Shown here piece by piece: positions 47,090 to 56,879 of a DNA stretch of 64,000 bases (position 1 is its first letter; each line of letters opens with the position of its first letter). The position numbers and the translations under genes are program-made. The DNA is from Hericium rajendrae. Lineage: Eukaryota > Basidiomycota > Agaricomycetes > Russulales > Hericiaceae. The stretch lies in assembly GCA_033439255.1 (NCBI GenBank), contig CM065881.1:2790001-2854000 (forward strand). Reading direction: 5' to 3'. The notes below the pieces were generated by a model. It was not told where the DNA came from and did not search any database. It saw only the letters and a program-made list of their open reading frames with translations.

Positions 47090-47390
47090 ACTTGCATTAT
47101 ACGTATTATGTCTGCGCTCTCCAATGGACTTGCCTTGAAGTTAACAATGCGCACCAGCTTGTACTAATGACTGGATTACGAAGGTTAGCCTAGTAACACC
47201 CGATACTTCTCAATGTGGTATGATATTCCACCTTACCAAGTTGCTGTTACGTTCAAAATAATGAATAAATTGCTACATAACGTGGATCCATTATCTTTCA
47301 TTCACTGGTAAGAAGACTGAACGGCTTATACCCGGGGTCTACATCGATATAGTACAGAAATTGATACTTCTAGCTCCCGGGCAGCCGCCA
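47090..47390. other. Convergent 3' region of RTC4 and TPT1 genes
   Basis: About 300 bp, AT-rich near 47240-47280. No feature beyond the expected 3' untranslated ends. Confidence 0.5.
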
Positions 47391-48401
47391 CTACGATGCA
47401 GCCTCCTCGACTTCCTCAGCGGGCGGGGTCTGCTCTGCCGCCGGTGGTGGTGGGGCGGACGTAGCAGGTTCAGCAGATGAAGGTTTCCATCCTTCAATAG
47501 GACGTCCATCGCGGCTCTCAACGCGGCTGAAATATTTTGGATCGAGGAATCCACGGCTGTCGCCTTCAGTCAGGACAACACCGTTCTCGGACAGAAAAAA
47601 TAGGATCCCATCATCCAAAGCCTTCTGTACGTCTATGTAGATGAGGATCTGAGTGGATGAGCGCATGCCTGGCAATATTTCAGTAGATGAAAAGCGGCGG
47701 AATGCATCACGGGACAACAAACCGCTAATGACTCCATCGCTGCCGATGCCTTGGGCAAGGTGGATATGATTTCTGTTCATCTTAGAAAGCCCCTGTTGTG
47801 CTGTGCAAGAGATGATGAAAAGCTGCTAGAAGAACATAAATGAAAATGACAGACAAATCGATTGCCATGCCTTGCGGTTCGTGCCATGAACTGCCATCGG
47901 TATTTCCGTTGCCGACAGAATTGGTTTGAGATCCAGTTTCACTGCCTGCACATAGACGTGAAGGACTGAGCGTGAGATCACATTGCATTTCACGCACCTT
48001 CATCGAATGCCCTTGGTTTGCTCGGATCCACCAGATGTCACCGGCATCAGGCTCGGCTTCATCCGGGCCCATGAGCAAGGTATAGCGCATCTTCTGATCA
48101 TCCTTGACGATCTTCTGCAGCTGATTGAGGTCAAGCAGATCTTTCAGCTTCGGGGAATCCAGCTACTTCCGTACCAATGGCAAAAATTAAGCTTGCGATG
48201 CGCACATTATCCACAGTTACTCACTAGTTCGGACACGCGAACAAACCCATCCGGCCTCATGTACAGTCCTTGTGACTTGGCACCATGCCGTAGTATCCAT
48301 GAGAGTGTCTTGGAGACGCGTACTTCCGGCGAATCTTTAGGAAGCCCTCTGAGCTTGCTCTTGCCCCCGGACCCCTTCTGCTTGGATGATTCGCTCATCA
48401 T
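47391..48401 (-). CDS. TPT1: tRNA 2'-phosphotransferase (Tpt1/KptA)
   Basis: Removes the 2'-phosphate left by fungal tRNA splicing, moving it to NAD. The start at 48401 gives MMSESSKQKGSGGKSKLRGL. Conserved blocks: VRVSKTLSWILRHGAKSQGL (catalytic Arg and His of the N-lobe), MRPDGFVRVSELL, KLKDLLDLNQLQKIVKDDQK, WWIRANQGHSMK, then after an intron IPMAVHGTNRKAWQSISQQG, LSKMNRNHIHLAQGIGSDGV and MRSSTQILIYIDVQKALDDG. The NAD-binding and catalytic residues in HGT and the R-N-H-IH motif are all present. The splice at GCACAG (near 47796) restores SISQQGLSKMNRNHI; the alternative AG eight bases later would break the frame. The C-terminus is a Pro/Ala/Glu extension (EQTPPAEEVEEAAS), unusual for the family. 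No errors are needed. An essential gene in yeast. Confidence 0.94.
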
Positions 48402-49147
48402 GGATTTGTGGAAATATTTACAAGGGTAAGATAGTCCGTGATGAGCCCTGTGTTTTCTAAAGGGGCGATGTCGAAGGATAAGTCGAACAGAGACGACAGA
48501 ATGAAAGACAGAAAACATATTGGACCCCTCCGTCCCGTATTGTTTAGGCGCCCGCTCCTCGAGATCGCGGAGCTTCAAATTATTTACGGTTGATCACAAT
48601 CCACCACCAATGCTCCCTCAAGCTGCTGCATGCAAAAATGCTGGTTTTTCACAGGAAGTCAAATGATGAGCTCTTGCAGCGTGTCATACGCATCATCGTC
48701 GACATCACATCTACCCTGAAGATAATACTTAGGATGGCATATCTGACGTGCATAATCGCGTACGAGTGGTCAGCTTCGTGGCCCTGGGTGGAATGTTCTA
48801 TTGACGGCACAAGGATAGTACAAAGGTGAGAGTTCGTGATCTTCTTGTTATGAAGTCTACATGCCCGAGCTGGCAGAAAGAACCCTCAATCCATACTTAG
48901 ATCGTGTAGACCCGCGATCGTGCGAGTTGCTGTGCATGCCAGGCGGACAGCACGAGGCTCGAGCATATCCAGGGTTATCTGTGCTCCTCTGCTGCCCCCA
49001 TCTACCCTCATTTGTACCACCTCTCTGTTCTTTCCATTTTGTTTTACTCACAAACCTCGTCTCTTTGCTCTGCGAGCTTACCACCATCTCCTTTGAAATC
49101 TCAAGTTACTGTATACATGTGAGCATCACATTTATATTGTTTCTACG
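48402..49147. other. Divergent region upstream of TPT1 and the coiled-coil gene
   Basis: About 750 bp; CT-rich around 48990-49090, fitting a promoter for the rightward gene. No other support. Confidence 0.5.
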
Positions 49148-51287
49148 ATGCAAGTCTCATTCGCACCAGAAGCACCCACTAGTATTTGTGACGATTACAT
49201 TGTCACTATGTTTCCAAAACCAAGCGACGAACCTTCCGTTGCCCGCTTGTCCAAGACACCCTTTCCAGCCCTCACCTTCCCTGCCTTTGATGGCATCGTA
49301 AGCGATGCCGACACGATTCGCCCGGATACCGTTCGCACGAGAAAGCACTCACACGTGTTTGCCTTGGGATAGACAGCGACAGTCCGTGCGGCATCATGAG
49401 CTTGTCATGGCCGTCCATACCCGGGAGGAGAAGATCCACACACTGCAAGAGCAGAACAAGACTCTGAGAGCGCATGCAGAGAAGGCGCAGAGGAGGCTGA
49501 ATGCGGCCCATGCGGCAGCGCGGAATCAGGCCCAGATTCAGCGCGTGCAGGAGCGCAAGATCGATCATCTTCGGAGCAGGATGCGCAGCCAGCGCGCGGA
49601 ATCGTCCACGCAGAGGATCGCCTTGGAGCAGGAGCTGGAGAAGGTCACTCGCCATTTGCAAGAGGCCTTGGCCGATGCCGCGACTAGTGCGGCTCAGGTC
49701 TGCAAAGCCCAGTCGGACTTCCATTCCCTCGAAGTATGCAACGTGCAATGCACGGCCCGCATCGCCGAACTCGAGCAGGAACTTTGCGGTCTGCGGGACG
49801 CTGCCGCCCTTGAAAAGCACCCGGAACTCGTTCCGACGATGGAGCAAGGCGTTCAGTCCACCTCAGATGTCGATGCCGACGTGGCGCAGCTCGATCGGAT
49901 CCGTTCCGAATTGCGAGCGCGCGCTGAGCAGGATGAGGCCCTTCTAGATGAGTACGAGGCGCGGGAAGCCGTCCTGAAGGCGCTTATCGCCGAGTCCCGC
50001 CGCTACAACGACTATCTCGAAGAGAGCTATACGGACCTTCTTCGCTCCAAGGATGACTTCATCCGCGATCTACAGCACAATGCCAGTGAACTCACTTCTG
50101 TCAATCGCTGCAGCGAGAACCATGTCGAGGCGTTAGAGGAAGCCCTCGACCACGCTAATGAGCAGCTCGTCTCATCTGATGGGGAGATCGTGGATCTGCA
50201 GGGGAGGCTTCAGGTGGCGGAGCGCAATGCCGTGTTGTCGACCAACAGGATACTGCAACTCGAAGCCGAAGTTGTTCATCTCCGACAGCGAGTCGCTTCT
50301 GGTGAGCAGGAGCGAGTTGGTCAGCTCGAGGAACACGATGCCGCAGAGTCCTTGATCGCGCACCTGCGTCAGCAGCTGGAGGAAGTCATGATGAAGCCAC
50401 AACGTGAGCGAGCGACTGCAGCGTGGATCAAGACGGATGGTTGTCCCTTATCTTGTCTTCAATCAATTCTCGAGGAGCCTGAACCTTTGGATGATGATCA
50501 ATCATCAGATGAAGGCTCTGTCGACACCCTGGTCGAAGGACCAGGTTATGTGCTGTCTCCCCAGGATCTTCTAGCGGTAACTTCGTGTCCACGCATGACC
50601 CCAGATGTAATCCGAGGCCTCGAGAGCCAGCTTGAAGACATGATGCTGAAGTACCAGGCAGCTGAAGCTGCTCGAGTATGTGGAGACGACGTCGAGGAGA
50701 TTCTGCGGGGACAGCTTCAAGACCTGCGAGCCGAAAACGAAGATCTGAAGAAGGGGGTTTCAGAGTCTGCGTCTCTGAAAGACAGGAATCCGCCAGCAGA
50801 GACACTTTATGGAAGACTCCCATCCATCATTATCACGCCTCCCGGGGAGAGCAAGTCGACTTCATCGCATGTGGCAGGCGATAAACCCATATTGTCCGCG
50901 CAAATTCCTTTCGCTAGCATATCGGAGGACGACGATATTATGTCCGAGACCGGAACCCCGTTCTTTACGCCTCTCAGCGTCTGTCTGGACGATCTGCCAA
51001 TATCGTTTATCCCACCCACAGATGATCTATCGTCCTTCGACTTCGTCGACTCCCCATTAACTTCTATCCCGAGCTTTCTGTCTACATCACCCACGCCATC
51101 CGACTTACTTCTAGAGAGCTTGACAGATATCCTCCTCATGTCGGCCGATACAGATGCAGGGGATTCGCCGCTTTCGACTGAGCCCGAGGATCTGCCTTCT
51201 CCCCTTCTTTTGGACCTGGACTTACCGCCCAGTGACGACTCTGACTCCGATTATTGGCAGGCTCCCGTATATCGATGTCGTCGATGA
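49148..51287 (+). CDS. Hypothetical long coiled-coil protein
   Basis: I do not recognise the family. The likely start at 49148 gives MQVSFAPEAPTSICDDYIVT; a later ATG at 49305 is possible. To join the first 70 codons to the rest, one base must be removed near 49368. The body is a long heptad-rich coiled coil of about 330 residues (HTLQEQNKTLRAHAEKAQRR, LEQELEKVTRHLQEALADAA, SEDHVEA-like repeats, EEALDHANEQLVSSDGEIVD). A short Cys/acidic linker and a second shorter coiled coil (RGLESQLEDMMLKYQAAEAA, ILRGQLQDLRAENEDLKK) follow. The C-terminal 170 residues are acidic and Ser/Pro/Leu-rich, ending DDSDSDYWQAPVYRCRR. This looks like a scaffold or cytoskeletal protein. The frame from 49305 to 51287 has no intron, unlike nearly all other genes here. 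Confidence 0.72.
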
Positions 51288-52139
51288 CGTGTGCACCCTT
51301 ACACTAGAAGTCTACAACGCATACGGACAGCCGTTCCCTACACAGACTGTATATTTCGCACCGCGGAAAGTCCGCTTCACCGACGAAACATACCCCTACA
51401 TACCCCTGCATGGTTCAGGATCCCCTTCTGATATATCAGCACTAACTTATTCTCGCACTCGGGCAGTAACTTATTCCAGAGTCTCCTTGGCCTCGCACAC
51501 TCATCTATCCTCGTCATTTGATAGTCACTATCTCTTAGACACATGCTAGCTACGAACCATCACGTCCTCTCATGCTAATATAAGCACTGCACATGAAAGC
51601 TAGTCCATTGCTCCCTTGTGATGCGCATTGAACTTTTTCGTGGCTCCTGGCGAGGGTTGTCGCAATTAACCCCGCCAGGACCTATACTAATACGCGCTTC
51701 ACACTTGGAATATCATCTCCATGTCGCGGCACCTACGTTCGAGTTATAAACATGATTAGCTTGATCTGTGCATCAACGTACCATCAGCAACCCGAGTCGT
51801 CGTCAGCCCTAGTGAGACTTGGTGGCCTTCTAGATACGCACGCCTCCGTGTCTTGGGCAGAAATTACTTACCCATGAATCGCTTCACAGCTCGAGCAATC
51901 ATATTACCTGCTGTAGGATGAACACTCACAGAGCAAAATGGTCTCGACTCTGTTGATGAGGAATGTCTATTCGGAAGTCCTGCAGAGTCGGAGGGACAAC
52001 TCAAAGGAACTCTTGGCAGTCACCGCCACTGGCAAATGCCAGCGGCGACTTATGTTGCCTGCAACCCCGACTCAGAATCAAATTGCCATTTGCAGTGTAA
52101 ACACTCCTTAATCCCGGATCCATTGGCGTACACAAAGCC
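51288..52139. other. Intergenic, sirtuin promoter side
   Basis: About 850 bp between two rightward genes. No gene, repeat or strong motif was recognised. Confidence 0.5.
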
Positions 52140-54641
52140 ATGAGTACGCCGAGCCCCAACAGCCCATTCGTAACGTCTTCAAGTCACGGACTATCAGCAA
52201 AGTCGGTCGTACGCGAAAATTCAACGCGTCGACGCAAGCTTATCCATGCGGAGCAATTACGCGCCTTTGTAGAAGCTACCGATGCTCTGGAAATAGACGG
52301 CGAAACCCTTGAAGATCTCACTCGCGATTGGCCAGACCTCGAGGATTTTGTTCTGGATGTCGGTAACATCGATATCGATGCCGAGACCATCTTTGCATTT
52401 CCTGAAGCTACGCCATCGCGAGATGACGATATGTTCGACGCGAGGGTATTTGGTGGCGAGGGTGGGTGACTTTGTCTTCGCGCTAAAATGGCTAGCGCTA
52501 CGTATCGAAGATACGCTTCTACTCACTCACTTTGCTATGATCCATCTCAGAAGCTGCCAGAGTAGCCGGTTGGTCAAAACACGAGGTCAATCGTATGCGG
52601 CGTCATCTGAAAGTCCACGGTATGATTAGATCTCATGCACGGTCCCGTTCTCTTTTCTGACTCATCTCAGGCATGGCGGCTTTCCTCCGAGAGTATATCG
52701 AGGTCCGTGCGCTACCAATACATAACCTGCTTTGTGCATTTGGCGTTCTTTTAGTACGTTCGAGCATGTTGTCGATGCTCTCTTCACAACTAAACTATGC
52801 ACAAACTAGTGCGAAGAACTGCAGAAGAAGACCAAGAAAACACAACTGTGGATGTTGAAAGCTGTTTTATTCAGAGAGTAAGTGTATCCTTCAAGGAAGA
52901 GGGCCAGTCGCTGATCTTCTGTGCAGATTAAGTTTGCGGGAGAAGCTTCCTCAGTACAATACTGTAGATGACGCCGTAGAGCTCATCCGCTCTTCGCGTC
53001 GTATCCTTATCCTCACTGGTGCTGGCATCAGTAGGTCTCTCTTTGCTGCTGCCTGACCGCTTAGTGACAACGCGGACTCGGCAGGTGTTTCATGCGGTAT
53101 ACCTGACTTCCGATCGCGTGATGGCTTATATGCCACCCTGGCAGAAAGTGGACAGTATGATTTAGATGATCCCCAGCAAATGTAAGTCATTGATATTCCT
53201 TTCGGTTAGTGCCTATCTGATCATTCAAATAGGTTTGATATTGAGTATTTTAGAACAAATCCTGCAGTATTCTAGTGGGTGAAGTTTGCTCCAGCTTTGA
53301 TGACACCTAATATTCCTTGCCCTCAGTTCCTTCGCTAGACAGATATACCCTTCCAACTTTATACCTTCTCCATGCCATCGCTTCATCAAGGCCATCGAAG
53401 ACAAAGGCCAGGCACGTGTTCTCAATCCGCTTGACGCTCTTTGTTACTCATACTTCCCGTAGCTATTACGGGTACGCGACCCATGTATACCCATTGCACT
53501 AACATGACGACTCATCTATCACTTGGATAGAATTATACTCAAAACATAGATACACTCGAGACCCTCGCGGGGGTTCGGAACGTCCTGCAGTGCCACGGAT
53601 CCTTCGCCACTGCTTCATGCCTGCAATGCCATCAGCGCGTCCCGGGTTCGCATATAGAGTCAGATATTTTCAAAGGTGACGTGCCGCTCTGCAAATTGTG
53701 CAACGCTCCCGGGGCCAAAAAGACGAGACCGCGTCGGAAGCGCGGCAAGCGGCGTAGCGATGACGAGGAGGCCGAGGAGCCGGATTACCCGCCGGGCATT
53801 ATGAAGGTATGTATACTGGTGGTTCACCTATTACATGAGGTCCTTACTGACAACATGCTCCCAACAAATGCATTCATTCAGCCTGATATCACATTCTTTG
53901 GCGAGAAGCTATCCGACAGTTTCGATAAACTGCGGGATGCGGACAGACAGGACGTCGACCTGATTATCATCATAGGAACATCTTTGAAGGTCGCTCCAGT
54001 AGGTGACATGCTTGGTGAGTGTTCTGTTACTCGGGTATGGAAACTCGCTCATCAAGGAGTATGCAGCATACATGCCACACTCTGTACCCCAGGTGAGATG
54101 ATTGCTACGTGATTGGCAGTATATCACTCACCGAGCTCTCTGACAAGATCTTGATCAATAAAACACCAATCGCCCATATCAATCCTGATGTAAGTCCTAT
54201 ATTGCTCAAATGTACAAGACTTGCTAACCCTCCGCTCGAAAATGCAGATCATCCTGCTCGGGAGTGCAGATGCTATCGTCCAACACCTTTGCTCGAAGCT
54301 GGACTGGGAGTTACCCCCATACACTCCACCAGAGCAACCATCCGCTCGTCCGGTTCGCCGAAAGCGCCGTTCAGAGCCAGTCGCAATAGAACCAGAGCGG
54401 ATTGGAAACAGGTGCGTTGCCCTTGAACGTCTGTGTTGATTAATGCTGACGGTTTTGCAGCCATGTGTGGCTTTTCGAAGACGCAGAAGGCGGCGAGTGG
54501 TTGAAGAGGTTCGAAGCGGCCGTCCTTGCTTCTGAGCTAGCGCCCCCTCTCGCAAGCACATCTTCTTCCGAGTCGACTTTGGTCGACCAGCCCTTATCAG
54601 CGAGTGAAGCGCGCAACACGAAGAAGGCACGTTTCGGTTGA
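52140..54641 (+). CDS. Sirtuin, class I Sir2/Hst1-like NAD-dependent deacetylase
   Basis: Probable nuclear histone deacetylase using NAD. The ATG at 52140 gives [20 protein letters not shown], followed by an N-terminal helical extension ([31 protein letters not shown], then [20 protein letters not shown]). The catalytic core has [80 protein letters not shown] with the catalytic His in [37 protein letters not shown] and [18 protein letters not shown]. Zinc ligands are CLQC and CKLC, followed by a basic/acidic insert. A 51-bp GC-AG intron (53412-53462) is needed to give KGQLLRNYTQN. The C-terminal tail ends [10 protein letters not shown] (stop 54639-54641). The order matches SIRT1-type proteins. 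Confidence 0.93.
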
Positions 54642-54646
54642 AAGCG

Positions 54647-56271
54647 TCATCGGCGGAGGCGAAGACGGAACGCATTCTTCGAAGCACGACTTTGCGGGTC
54701 CAAGTAATCTTCATAGAACCCGACGATGAATTCTTCCGCCTTGAAGCCGAAGCGATTATACAAAAGCTGCTCAAATCAACACAGTGCCCAGCCAACGGAA
54801 AAAATAACGACATACCATGGCTGGGTTGTTTGCTGAGACGTGGAGAGTTATGTCTTTGTTGGGATTGCGCGTAATCAGGTGATAGAGCATGGATCTAGAG
54901 TAACGCATTTTATAATTATTAGTCTAATAATTCATTTCCTCTGGGCCGTTGCATCGACTTCAGGGATGAGCGAGGCTCACTCACGTGGCGATCTGGGCAT
55001 TTTCCCAGCCTGGACGTACGGCAAGATACGTGATATACGTTTCTTGTGGCGAGCTCAGAAATGCACATCCGACAACGAGGCGTTTATATGTGGCGACGAT
55101 GGTAGCTTGTCCGGGCCCATACTGCAAAGAGTCGCTCACTGTGGGATGGGATATCATCGACTGTACGACGTGCCACACAACAATGAACGCACCGTCAATA
55201 CCTGTCCAGAAGAGACGGTGAAGAAGATCGTGGATCTGAGGCAGGTGCTCTGCCGTCAGAGTGGTGTACGTGATCGGTGCCCGCGTTTCGCTGGGCAATT
55301 CGTTGTCAGGACTGAATCCCGTGAGTCCATCGGGCCCGACGAGGATGCAAAATATATGGCTCACAATTTGATAGCATAGTGCATGCGAACATCGTGCATG
55401 AGCTCCAGCCAAGGAGCATCTGACTCCCAGTCAACAGCGACGGTGTTCGATGCATGGCTTGACGAGCCAAGGCCCCAAAGGCGGGACAAAAATGACGATT
55501 CGTATGGCGTGGTCTTGATGGCGTAAAGCGCGTCGAGAACAACTGGGTTCGGCTGTGGACTTGGAGGAGCCGGCGGAATTACCGTGAGGACAGCCGGTAT
55601 TGTCTTTCGAAGCGCTGGACATGTGAGGTTATGGATTCGTCGGAGCTAAGCACGCCTACATTAAGCGTCGGAAGGCAAGAACAGGAGGGGGCGTACTTCT
55701 TGTACTTTCAACTTGCGAAGCACGATGGCCTCAGTAGTAGACAAATGACCATGCTGAGCCCGTCGATCCTCTAGCCTCGTGATAAGACTCGCTGTATCTG
55801 ACGGCGAAAGCAGCTCAATGGGCCGTCCCTGTAGTACACTGAGATTAAAGCCGAGCTCGCACGATGCTGTACGAATAAGCACTCACAAAATCATCTCTCT
55901 CAGCTTTCTTCTCGTAAGCATCCCTGACCTTCAGCAGGTCTTCGACAAGCGTCTCCACAATCCCCTCAAAGCCAGGATCGTCCGACGTTTCGGACGCGAA
56001 CAGCGCCGCTTGTGCATCCAATAACGCTTGAAGCGAAGGTACTTGCTCGTCTTCGGTCTTTATGACCTGCTTCATCGTGCTCTTTCTTCGCTTACGGCTA
56101 GACGTACGTAGTCTCTGATGGTTCAGAACCTATGGTAAGAATACGTGGTTTTCAAAGCAGCAATCGAGGACGTACGGCACTACGCTTGCGTTTCTCGGTG
56201 TACAGATCATCTGAGAAGTCATCCTCGTAATCCGAGTCGTCCATAGTGGGCATGCTGCCCTCCACAAACAT
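54647..56271 (-). CDS. KAT14-like GNAT acetyltransferase
   Basis: The C-terminal GNAT domain matches the animal KAT14/ATAC2 (CSRP2BP) pattern. It runs AEHLPQIHDLLHRLFWTGID, VSDSLQYGPGQATIVATYKR, LVVGCAFLSSPQETYITYLA, VRPGWENAQIATSMLYHLIT, NPNKDITLHVSANNPAMLLY and NRFGFKAEEFIVGFYEDYLD, including the acetyl-CoA loop region after Q-I-A-T. All introns in this part join in frame. The N-terminal half has an acidic start (MPTMDDSDYEDDFSDDLYTE), a helical part (LQALLDAQAALFASETSDDP and RDDFGRPIELLSPSDTASLI) and a conserved linker (PNPVVLDALYAIKTTPYESS, LSRLWGLGSSSHASNTVAVD). The start is taken as the ATG at 56271 (MFVEGS). The frame stays open about 100 codons further upstream without an ATG, so an upstream exon is possible. 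The stop (54647-54649) is 5 bp from the sirtuin stop. Confidence 0.85.
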
Positions 56272-56879
56272 GCTCGAATAGCTCTTATACCCCGTGAGCG
56301 CAAAACCACACAAATGCGGATAGAACACGTCGTCGAGGACCGTGGAGGAGGAAGATGTTATGAGCTGCAGAGCAAGGCGCCCAAATTCGCGAAATTCGAC
56401 GGAAATTCGACGCGTCGATCACGTGCGTCGAGGCAATGTGTCCCCGAGGCATCCCCGAACGCTGCAGCTCCCTTGGCTCGTCTCATCAGATTTCCAGAAG
56501 CATCAGCTATCACATAGAATATTGCAACAGATAATATTTGATATTGAAATAAGCAGGTATAAAATATGCACCACGACCTACAACACGGTACAAGCAGGTG
56601 TTACTAGCCAACTATCGAAACTCGTAATACAGTACCGACATACGGGGTATAGAGCGTAAGGATACATTGGAAAAGTGCTGCGTATGACACAACGAAAAAG
56701 GAGAGATATATGCAAAGACAGCATGCAGAGGGAATCGAGGAAAGCGCATCGTCCGTTGGGCGTAAAGAGCGCGTAAACCAAAAATATGAGAATGCAAGAT
56801 GGGCTAGATCGGGGGACAGATGGTGGCGCAGAACTGGGTGGGTTGTGTGTTCCAGATCTGCATGATGGATAGTGTGGGG
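56272..56879. other. Spacer between KAT14-like and SMR genes
   Basis: About 600 bp. It contains three copies of AAATTCG at 56383, 56392 and 56403, followed by CGCGTCGATCACGTGCGTCG. No gene is supported. Confidence 0.5.
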
